Assembly (NCBI GenBank): GCA_022572335.1
Contig: JACZWD010000160.1
Span: forward strand, 1 to 6,050
Direction of reading: 5' to 3'
From: Pseudomonadota bacterium
GTDB lineage: Bacteria; Pseudomonadota; Alphaproteobacteria; Rhodospirillales; 2-02-FULL-58-16
DNA: 6,050 nt
Part shown: positions 1-6,050 of the stretch, one piece after another
How positions within the stretch are numbered: the stretch's first letter is position 1
How the letters are laid out: every line of letters begins with the position of its first letter
Notes under the pieces: generated by a model
Told to the model about the DNA's origin: nothing
Database searches by the model: none
What the model saw: only the letters and a program-made list of their open reading frames with translations
Position numbers and translations under genes: made by a program

Positions 1-9
1 GGGGATCTC

Positions 10-66
10 CCGTGTTTATCCGTGTCCATCCGTGTCCATCCGTGTCCATCCGTGTCCATCCGTGTC
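10..66. repeat. 10-bp tandem repeat, left arm (unit CGTGTCCATC)
   Basis: Four perfect consecutive copies of CGTGTCCATC occupy 21-60. A variant copy, CGTGTTTATC, precedes them at 11-20 and a partial CGTGTC follows at 61-66. The 10-bp period is not a multiple of three, so this is not a coding repeat. It is close to one turn of the DNA helix, so each unit would face the same side. Positions 10-35 match 130-155 perfectly as an inverted repeat. I recognise it only as the kind of short intergenic repeat that is often multicopy in GC-rich genomes; its function is unknown. Confidence 0.9.
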
Positions 67-120
67 GGATGAACACGCACGTTGAGGGCGCAAGATCGTT
101 GGCCTGGAATGGTGAACGGC

Positions 121-160
121 CACGGTCGAACACGGATGGACACGGATAAACACGGATGAA
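121..160. repeat. 10-bp tandem repeat, inverted right arm
   Basis: Units CACGGATGGA, CACGGATAAA and CACGGATGAA lie at 131-160, preceded by a degenerate unit at 121-130. They are the reverse complement of the left array. The 26 bp at 130-155 match 10-35 exactly, including the TTTATC variant unit. The arms are separated by about 94 bp of non-repetitive sequence, so a long stem or cruciform could form. Confidence 0.85.
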
Positions 161-161
161 A

Positions 162-177
162 ATTCGTCTCGACGAAT
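162..177. other. Short perfect palindrome in the intergenic region
   Basis: ATTCGTC (162-168) and GACGAAT (171-177) are perfect inverted copies around a 2-bp centre. It could be a protein-binding site or chance. No promoter can be assigned next to it. The rest of 178-262 shows nothing I can support. Confidence 0.35.
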
Positions 178-269
178 CCACGGAAAAGCGAACCGAAGGA
201 ATCATCCGGGCAGGCTTTCTACGTCCGTGACAAGGAATCGAGATTTCTGAAACGCCGAATGAGCGGGGC

Positions 270-299
270 AAAAAAAAGCGGGGCAATGCCCCGCTTTTT
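270..299 (-). terminator. Rho-independent terminator after purH
   Basis: GCGGGGC (278-284) pairs with GCCCCGC (288-294) across a three-base loop. The stem is flanked by A8 at 270-277 and T5 at 295-299. Read on the minus strand this is a G+C stem followed by an eight-base T tract, 38 bp beyond the purH stop. The A/T flanks extend the palindrome, so it could also work for plus-strand transcripts. A second small hairpin, CGGGGC/GCCCCG at 307-321, lies between it and purH but lacks a T tract. Confidence 0.85.
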
Positions 300-337
300 G
301 GTTTTCCGGGGCTTCGCCCCGCGCCCCGCGCCGCCGG

Positions 338-1906
338 TCAATGGCGGAAGTGGCGGGTGCCGGTGAAGACCATGGCGAGGCCGTTTTCGTCGGCGGCCTT
401 GATGACCTCTTCGTCGCGCATGCTGCCGCCGGGCTGGATGACGGCGGTGGCGCCCGCCTCGGCCGCCGCCAGCAGGCCGTCGGCGAAGGGGAAGAAGGCG
501 TCCGACGCCACCACCGAGCCGACGGCGCGGCTTTCGCCTTCCCCCGCCGCCTCGGATGCCTCTTGCGCCTTGCGGGCGGCGATGTGCGCCGAATCGACGC
601 GGCTCATCTGGCCGGCGCCGATGCCGACGGCGGCGCCGTCCCTGGCGTACACGATGGCGTTCGATTTCACGTGCTTGCAGACGGTGAAGGCGAACGCGAG
701 GTCGGCCGTCTCGGCGTCTGTCGGGGCGCGCTTGGTCACCACCTTGAGCTCGCCGGCGATAACCTGGGCGTCCCGCCCCTGGACCAGATAGCCCCCGGCG
801 AGCGACTTCACCGTCGTCCCCGGGGCACGGGCGTCGGGCATGGCGCCGGTCACCAGCACCCGCAGGTTCTCCTTGGCGGCGAGGACGGAGCGGGCGGCGT
901 CGTCCACGTCCGGCGCGATGACCACCTCGCAGAACAGCTTGACGATCTCGCCGGCGCAGGCCTCGTCCAGGGTCCGGTTCACCGCCACGATGCCGCCGAA
1001 CGCGCTGACCGGATCGCAGGCCAGGGCCTTGGCATAGGCCTCTTGCAGGCTGCCGGCGACGGCGACGCCGCAGGGGTTGGCGTGCTTGATGATGGCGCAC
1101 GCGGTGCCGTCGAACTCGGCGACCAGCTCGAAGGCGGCGTCGGTGTCGTTCAGGTTGTTGTAGCTCAGCTCCTTGCCCTGGATCTGCTCGGCGGTGGCGA
1201 TGCCGGGCCGTGGGTCGCCGCCGACGTAGAACGCCGCCTCCTGGTGGGGGTTCTCGCCGTAGCGCAGGCGCTGCCTGAGCTCGCCGGCAAACGGCAGGCG
1301 GCGCGGGAAGGGCTCGCCGGCGGTGCGGTTGAACCAGGCGCTGATGGCGGCGTCGTAGGACCCGGTGCGCGCATACGCCGTCGCCGCCAGGCGCGTGCGC
1401 AAGGCCGGCGTGGTGGCGCCGCCGCCGGCCTTCATGTCCGCCATCACGTCGGCGTAGTCGCCGGTATCGACGACCACGGTGACGGACCGATGATTTTTGG
1501 CGGCGGCGCGGATCAGGGCGGGGCCGCCGATGTCGATGTTTTCGACGCAGGTGGCGGCGTCGGCGCCCCCGGCCACCGCCGCCTCGAACGGGTACAGGTT
1601 GACCACCAGAAGGTCGATCGGCGCGATGCCGTGGGCCTTCATCGCCTCTTCGTGAGCCGCGTCGCCGCGCACCGCCAGCAGGCCGCCGTGGATGGCCGGG
1701 TGCAGGGTCTTCACGCGGCCGTCCATGATTTCGGGAAAGCCGGTGTGGTCGGAGACCTCGACGACCGGTATGCCGGCGTCGCGCAGGGCAGCCGCCGTGC
1801 CGCCGGTGGACAATATCTCCACCTTGTTGTCGGCGAGGAAGCGGGCGAACCCGGCCAGGCCGGTCTTGTCGGAAACGGAGATCAGGGCGCGGCGGATCGG
1901 CGGCAT
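338..1906 (-). CDS. purH: Bifunctional AICAR formyltransferase / IMP cyclohydrolase
   Basis: A 522-residue protein of the usual PurH length, acting in the cytosol. It formylates AICAR using 10-formyl-tetrahydrofolate and then closes the ring to IMP, the last two steps of de novo purine synthesis. The N-terminal MGS-like cyclohydrolase domain spans about residues 1-135, with SDKTGL (12-17), STGGTAAAL (33-41) and GRVKTLHP (63-70). The formyltransferase domain follows, with RYGENPHQ (215-222), the catalytic-type KHANPCG (274-280, Lys274/His275), SAFGGIVAVN (301-310), KSNAIV (414-419) and SDAFFPFADG (468-477). The C-terminus ends in the typical TGTRHFRH. The start is ATG at 1904-1906, with a good Shine-Dalgarno 10 nt upstream. 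It lies 49 bp downstream of the sugar dehydratase on the same strand, with no obvious terminator between, and is followed by a strong terminator. No key motif is missing. Confidence 0.98.
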   Translation of the reverse strand: MPPIRRALISVSDKTGLAGFARFLADNKVEILSTGGTAAALRDAGIPVVEVSDHTGFPEIMDGRVKTLHPAIHGGLLAVRGDAAHEEAMKAHGIAPIDLLVVNLYPFEAAVAGGADAATCVENIDIGGPALIRAAAKNHRSVTVVVDTGDYADVMADMKAGGGATTPALRTRLAATAYARTGSYDAAISAWFNRTAGEPFPRRLPFAGELRQRLRYGENPHQEAAFYVGGDPRPGIATAEQIQGKELSYNNLNDTDAAFELVAEFDGTACAIIKHANPCGVAVAGSLQEAYAKALACDPVSAFGGIVAVNRTLDEACAGEIVKLFCEVVIAPDVDDAARSVLAAKENLRVLVTGAMPDARAPGTTVKSLAGGYLVQGRDAQVIAGELKVVTKRAPTDAETADLAFAFTVCKHVKSNAIVYARDGAAVGIGAGQMSRVDSAHIAARKAQEASEAAGEGESRAVGSVVASDAFFPFADGLLAAAEAGATAVIQPGGSMRDEEVIKAADENGLAMVFTGTRHFRH

Positions 1907-1916
1907 GGACGGGACT

Positions 1917-1921
1917 CTCCT
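1917..1921 (-). promoter_or_regulatory. Shine-Dalgarno of purH
   Basis: The minus strand reads TAGGAGAGTCCCGTC before ATG. AGGAG sits 10 nt upstream of the start codon. This supports the ATG at 1906 and shows that purH has its own ribosome entry rather than relying on coupling to the upstream gene. Confidence 0.7.
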
Positions 1922-1955
1922 ACGATAGGGGAAACGGGACGGCGTGCGCGCCGGG

Positions 1956-3911
1956 TCATCCGGACGCCGCGCGCGGGATGTCTTCGCCGGGCGCCCGGTA
2001 CTCGGGCACCAGGCGGCGGATCATTTTCATGACCGCGGCGGTGTCGGCGCGCCCGCAGGCCTCCGCCAGCTCGCCCACCGCGCGCGCCAGCTCCCCGGCG
2101 TCGGCGGCGCGCGGCGCCGCGGCCAGGATTCCCTTGATCTCGGTGGGGACCAGGGGCTCGCCCCCGTGGAACATCTCCTCGGCCAGCTTTTCGCCGGGGC
2201 GCGGGCCGATGATTTCGATCTTGACGTCCACGTCCGGGCGCAGGCCGGCAAGGCGGATCATCTGCCTGGCAAGGTCGACGATGCGCACCGGCTCGCCCAT
2301 GTCGAGGACCAGGATCTTGCCTTCCTGTTCGTGGTCCCGGCTGCCCAGGGCCGAGGCCTGCAGGACCAGCTGCACGGCCTCGCGCACGGTCATGAAATAG
2401 CGCTTCATTTCCGGGTCGGTCAACGTCAGGGGCCCGCCGGCGGCGAGCTGCCGCTGGAACAGGGGCACCACCGAACCGGTGGACCCCAGCACGTTGCCGA
2501 AACGCACGGTCACGCACCGGGTCCCGTCGCCGGTGCCGCGGCGGACGTCGAGCGCCTGGCAGTAGCGTTCGGCGATGCGCTTGGTGGCGCCCATGACGCT
2601 CGCCGGGTTGACCGCCTTGTCGGTGGAAATCAGGACCATGGCCGCCACCATGGCCTTGACGCAGGCGTCGGCGACGTTGACGGTGCCGACCACGTTGGTC
2701 ATGACGCCCTCGAAGATATTGGCCTCCACCATGGGCACGTGCTTGAGCGCCGCGGCGTGGAAGACCAGATGGGGCCGGAACTTCGCCAACGTCCTGTCCA
2801 GGCGCCCGCGGTCGCGGACGTCGGCGAGCACGGCGTGGCGCCTCAAGTCCGGCCTGCGTCCGGCGGTCTCCAGGTCGATGGCATACAGGTTGGCCTCGGA
2901 ATGGTCGAGAAGGACCAGTTCGGACGGGCCGAAATCGCAGATCTGGCGCACCAGCTCGCTGCCGATGCTGCCCCCGGCGCCGGTCACCAGGACCCGCCGG
3001 CCTTCGATGAGGGCGCGCATGGCGCCCCGGTCCAGGGCCGTCTGCGGGCGGCCGAGCAGGTCTTCCAGGGCGATGGGCGTGATCTCCACCTTGTCGCTGA
3101 CGCCGCTCTTGAGGTCGGTGAGCCTGGGCAGCCGCGCCAGCATCATCCCCAACCCGTCGGCGTCGTCGAGCAGGGCGCGCACCCGCGCCCCGTCCATGTT
3201 CTCATTGGTGAGGATCAGGCGCTGGGGCCGCTCCCCGTCCGCCGCCAGCCGCTCGACGATGGAGGCCAGGTGTCCGGTGGTTCCCATCACCTCGACGCCG
3301 TGGATGTGCTGTCCCACCCGCGACGCCCGTTCGGCGACGATCCCCAACACCCGGTAGTTGGCGTCGCGCTGGCGGCGCAGGGCGCGGATGAACAGCTCCG
3401 CCCCGTCGCCGGCGCCGACCAGAAGAACCGGCACCCGCCGGTGGTCCCCGTCCTCCAGTTCGAAATCGAAGCGCCGGTCCTTGAGCAGGCGGTAGAAGAA
3501 CCGCGGGCCGCCCAACAGAGCCGTCAACACGAACCAGTTGATGATCAGGGTGGAGCGCGGCAGGGTCTCCAGCCGCGTCCACAGGAACATCACGACGAGG
3601 AAAATCAGGACCACCGCGGCGGTCGCCCGGGTGATCGCCAACAGGTCGTTCAGCGAGGCGTACCGCCACGCGCCCCGATAAAGCCCCATGTACCAGAACA
3701 CGGCCGCCGAGATCACCGTGAACACGATCGTCCCCTGGACCAGGAGCGCCGGCGAATAGTAATACACCACGTCTCCCAGCCTGAGGTACAGGGACAGGGC
3801 GAAGGACACCGCCGCCATGACGATGTCGTGGGCATAGGCGACGTACCCGCGGGCGGGAATCCTCGCCAGCTGTCGGAATTTCTCTACGAACCGTTTGGGG
3901 ACGTAAACCAT
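1956..3911 (-). CDS. Membrane-anchored UDP-sugar 4,6-dehydratase (FlaA1/WbpM/CapD-like)
   Basis: A 651-residue protein of the long WbpM/PglF type. It is expected to convert UDP-GlcNAc to a 4-keto-6-deoxy sugar for surface polysaccharide or glycan synthesis, facing the cytoplasm from the inner membrane. Hydrophobic segments cover about residues 28-45, 53-77, 91-112 and 120-134. A CoA-binding-like Rossmann domain follows at about 158-290 (VLLVGAGDGAE), then the catalytic SDR domain from about 305: GAGGSIGSE at 311-319, STDKAVNP at 429-436 and MGATK at 440-444. The SDR Tyr of YxxxK is Met440, as in PglF, where the Thr-Asp-Lys triplet (here 430-432) is catalytic. RPGEKLAEEM lies near 571-580. I chose ATG at 3911 because it opens the membrane-anchor sequence. 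A TTG at 3959 would add 16 residues resembling nothing in the family. The gene overlaps the upstream epimerase by 28 nt, suggesting one transcript and translational coupling. The exact sugar product is inferred. Confidence 0.95.
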   Translation of the reverse strand: MVYVPKRFVEKFRQLARIPARGYVAYAHDIVMAAVSFALSLYLRLGDVVYYYSPALLVQGTIVFTVISAAVFWYMGLYRGAWRYASLNDLLAITRATAAVVLIFLVVMFLWTRLETLPRSTLIINWFVLTALLGGPRFFYRLLKDRRFDFELEDGDHRRVPVLLVGAGDGAELFIRALRRQRDANYRVLGIVAERASRVGQHIHGVEVMGTTGHLASIVERLAADGERPQRLILTNENMDGARVRALLDDADGLGMMLARLPRLTDLKSGVSDKVEITPIALEDLLGRPQTALDRGAMRALIEGRRVLVTGAGGSIGSELVRQICDFGPSELVLLDHSEANLYAIDLETAGRRPDLRRHAVLADVRDRGRLDRTLAKFRPHLVFHAAALKHVPMVEANIFEGVMTNVVGTVNVADACVKAMVAAMVLISTDKAVNPASVMGATKRIAERYCQALDVRRGTGDGTRCVTVRFGNVLGSTGSVVPLFQRQLAAGGPLTLTDPEMKRYFMTVREAVQLVLQASALGSRDHEQEGKILVLDMGEPVRIVDLARQMIRLAGLRPDVDVKIEIIGPRPGEKLAEEMFHGGEPLVPTEIKGILAAAPRAADAGELARAVGELAEACGRADTAAVMKMIRRLVPEYRAPGEDIPRAASG

Positions 3912-4549
3912 GCTGCCGTCGCGTCCAGTCCGTGGTCCATGGTGAACGGCGGGGCCCAACCGAGGTCCCGGCGGATTTGTCCGTCATCGACCCTAAGGGA
4001 GTCAAGCAGACGGGCGACCATAGCCGATTTTCCGGTCAACCGGCCGGCCGCCCGCAACAGCGCCGCCGGCACGGGAAACAGCCGCGCCGGCCGGCCCAGG
4101 GCGGCGCCCACGCGGCGGATCAGTTCCGGGGTCGAGACATCGTCTCCGTCGCGGACCAGGAATGTCCGGCCCGCCGCGCCCCGGTGGGTGAGGCACCGTA
4201 TGATGGCGTCGGCCAGGTTGCCGGCGTAGATCAGGCTTCGCCGGTTGGAAACGGCGCCCAGCGGCAGGGGCGGGGCCAGGCGGCATATCTTCAGCAGCGC
4301 CAGGAAGTTGCCCCCGACCCGTTGGCCGTACACCAGGGGCGGCCTCAGGACCACCGCTTCCATGGGGCCCTGCGCGGCGATCCCGAACAGGGCCGTCTCG
4401 GCTTCCCGTTTGGAGACCGCATAGGCGTCCCCGGGCGCCGGCGGGTCGGATTCGGAGAACGGCGCGGCGCCGGTGGCCTCGCCGTTCACCTTGATGGTGC
4501 TCAGGAAAACCAGCCGGCGGACACCGGCGGCGGCGGCCCCCTCGGCCAC
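3884..4549 (-). CDS. NAD-dependent sugar-nucleotide epimerase/reductase, N-terminally truncated (WbpV/WreQ-like)
   Basis: A 221-residue remnant of an extended SDR protein that normally has about 310-320 residues. Present are the core strand LVFLSTIKVNGE (13-24), the active-site YAVSK (Tyr43, Lys47), the substrate-loop VVLRPPLVYG (66-75) and a normal C-terminus. Missing is the N-terminal Rossmann half with its GxxGxxG NAD motif. The frame stays open upstream of 4549, but that sequence (…RCEPLAQEN…) does not resemble an SDR N-terminus, and the other strand there looks coding. GTG at 4547-4549 is therefore only the first possible start, not a credible native one. In O-antigen loci such reductases or epimerases sit beside WbpM-type dehydratases and act on the 4-keto product, giving UDP-QuiNAc or FucNAc sugars. 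Its 3' end overlaps the dehydratase start by 28 nt, which supports that pairing. As written it should be inactive, either through a real break or because the sequence is chimeric near 4550-4565. Confidence 0.85.
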   Translation of the reverse strand: MAEGAAAAGVRRLVFLSTIKVNGEATGAAPFSESDPPAPGDAYAVSKREAETALFGIAAQGPMEAVVLRPPLVYGQRVGGNFLALLKICRLAPPLPLGAVSNRRSLIYAGNLADAIIRCLTHRGAAGRTFLVRDGDDVSTPELIRRVGAALGRPARLFPVPAALLRAAGRLTGKSAMVARLLDSLRVDDGQIRRDLGWAPPFTMDHGLDATAAWFTSPNGS

Positions 4550-4563
4550 GTTTTCCTGGGCGA

Positions 4564-4680
4564 GAGGCTCACAGCGAGGGGTACGCGTCCCTGCGTCAAC
4601 TCGCTGTCGATGAGGTTTGTCCCGACGAAGTAGCCCGAACCGCCGTGGACGCCGGCACCCCGCTCATCGAGCTCCAGTGA
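4564..4680 (+). CDS. C-terminal tail of an unrecognised gene (5' end missing)
   Basis: An open frame ends at TGA 4678-4680. Its last residues read EGYASLRQLAVDEVCPDEV, then ARTAVDAGTPLIELQ, a plausible soluble protein C-terminus with mostly C/G-ending codons. The stop overlaps the GTG start of the next gene as GTGA, the usual arrangement of translationally coupled genes. That overlap is the main reason to believe it. No start codon or upstream part fits, because left of about 4560 the DNA encodes the epimerase on the other strand. I do not recognise the family. The left limit given is approximate. Confidence 0.45.
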   Translation, partial: EAHSEGYASLRQLAVDEVCPDEVARTAVDAGTPLIELQ

Positions 4681-5033
4681 CGACGGAGGCAACGGACGAT
4701 TTCGACGTCTGCAGCCTCGACGAGCTGAAGAACAAGGGCGCGCTCCCCTTCGACTTCGTGCACCCAAAGCTGGGCCGCCATGAGATCGCCGTCTTCTGGG
4801 ACGGCAAGGACGTCTTCGCCCTGGAGAACTACTGCACGCACGAGGGCGCGATGCTGAGCTACGGCTACGTCGAGCCGGGCCAGATCATCTGCCCCCTCCA
4901 CGCGGCGGTCTTCGACCTCAAGACCGGCGCGTGCGTCGACCGCTTCACGACGGATACGGCGGCGTATGAGGCCGAGGTCCGCGACGGCCGCGTCTGGGTC
5001 GTCGCGCCGGGCGAGACCCCCGTCGACCGCTAG
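4677..5033 (+). CDS. Small Rieske-type [2Fe-2S] ferredoxin (NirD / oxygenase-ferredoxin-like)
   Basis: A 118-residue single-domain Rieske protein. The cluster ligands are visible as CTH (Cys53, His55) and CPLH (Cys72, His75), with typical flanks (ENYCTHEGAMLSYG; VFDLKTGACVD). There is no signal peptide or membrane anchor, so it is a cytosolic electron carrier rather than the bc1-complex Rieske subunit. Relatives serve ring-hydroxylating oxygenases, act as NirD-like subunits, or sit in Fe-S assembly gene groups. No oxygenase partner is visible here, so the role is open. I chose GTG at 4677 because it overlaps the previous stop (GTGA) and leaves a normal-length domain; a TTG at 4617 would add 20 arginine-rich residues unlike the family. 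All nine Glu codons are GAG and all five Lys codons AAG, unlike the alphaproteobacterial-looking part of uvrA downstream. Confidence 0.9.
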   Translation: MTTEATDDFDVCSLDELKNKGALPFDFVHPKLGRHEIAVFWDGKDVFALENYCTHEGAMLSYGYVEPGQIICPLHAAVFDLKTGACVDRFTTDTAAYEAEVRDGRVWVVAPGETPVDR

Positions 5034-5123
5034 AAGCCGCCGGCCGCGACCTGAGCTTAGACCGATCCCCCATGCAGCGGCCTCGGCCCCTCGCAACCGC
5101 GGCCCCGGTGGTACCATCAGTGG

Positions 5124-5138
5124 GCGGACGCGGTCCGC
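5124..5138. other. Inverted repeat in the uvrA leader
   Basis: GCGGAC and GTCCGC are separated by GCG, in the 133-bp gap between the Rieske gene and uvrA. It has no T tract, so a terminator is doubtful. It does not match the alphaproteobacterial LexA box GAAC-N7-GTTC. It could be a weak hairpin or an operator. Apart from this and a possible -10-like TACCAT at 5112-5117, the gap shows nothing I can support. Confidence 0.3.
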
Positions 5139-5166
5139 TGATCCAAGCCCGCGACCACAGGACCAC

Positions 5167-6050
<884 letters not shown>

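Noticed and set aside
10..66. CRISPR array
   Set aside because: The units are 10 bp and directly adjacent, with no unique spacers and no cas genes.
341..2032. Long plus-strand open frame opposite purH
   Set aside because: It is the antisense shadow of purH in GC-rich DNA: low-complexity Gly/Ala/Arg/His sequence with no family resemblance, against an unmistakable PurH on the other strand.
3912..3959. Upstream TTG start for the sugar dehydratase
   Set aside because: It adds 16 residues (GPAVHHGPRTGRDGS…) that fit no family member. ATG at 3911 precedes the membrane-anchor region directly.
1944..4229. 761-residue plus-strand open frame opposite the dehydratase and epimerase
   Set aside because: Its composition is His/Gln/Arg/Gly-rich with no domain, and it runs across the boundary of two real opposite-strand genes. 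It is a GC-driven shadow.
5124..5138. SOS/LexA operator controlling uvrA
   Set aside because: The inverted repeat GCGGAC-N3-GTCCGC does not match the LexA boxes I know for alphaproteobacteria or actinobacteria.

Overview
The window is GC-rich, roughly two thirds G+C, with dense coding. Its left two thirds (about 1-4555) and its right end (about 5520-6050) read as an alphaproteobacterium, probably Rhodospirillales-like. The clues are the PurH and polysaccharide proteins and the style of the second half of UvrA. The stretch between them, about 4560 to 5500, reads as a different and even more G/C-ending genome whose UvrA N-terminus looks Chloroflexi-like. Taxon assignments rest on remembered family sequences, not on a search.

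Layout. Positions 1-337 hold no gene. They contain a 10-bp tandem repeat with an inverted copy about 100 bp away, a small palindrome, and a strong hairpin terminator that closes the minus-strand operon. The minus strand then carries, in transcription order from right to left, a 5'-truncated sugar-nucleotide epimerase/reductase (to 3884), a membrane-anchored FlaA1/WbpM-type UDP-sugar 4,6-dehydratase (3911-1956) and purH (1906-338). The two sugar genes overlap by 28 nt. They probably form a deoxy-amino-sugar nucleotide module for surface polysaccharide, of the UDP-QuiNAc/FucNAc type. purH follows after a short gap, has its own Shine-Dalgarno, and makes IMP in the last two steps of purine synthesis.

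On the plus strand there is the 3' tail of an unrecognised gene (stop at 4678-4680). Its stop overlaps the GTG start of a small Rieske [2Fe-2S] ferredoxin (4677-5033). uvrA starts at 5167 and runs off the right edge.

The main oddity is the 4560-5500 segment. It begins where the epimerase loses its NAD-binding N-terminus and ends inside uvrA at the conserved stretch near residues 99-118. Clade-typical residues and Glu/Lys codon choice both change there. Two protein-level breaks at the edges of one ~0.95-kb block point to a chimera: most likely an assembly or amplification artefact from a mixed sample, less likely a real homologous replacement. I see no new defence system, CRISPR array, RNA gene or complete mobile element.
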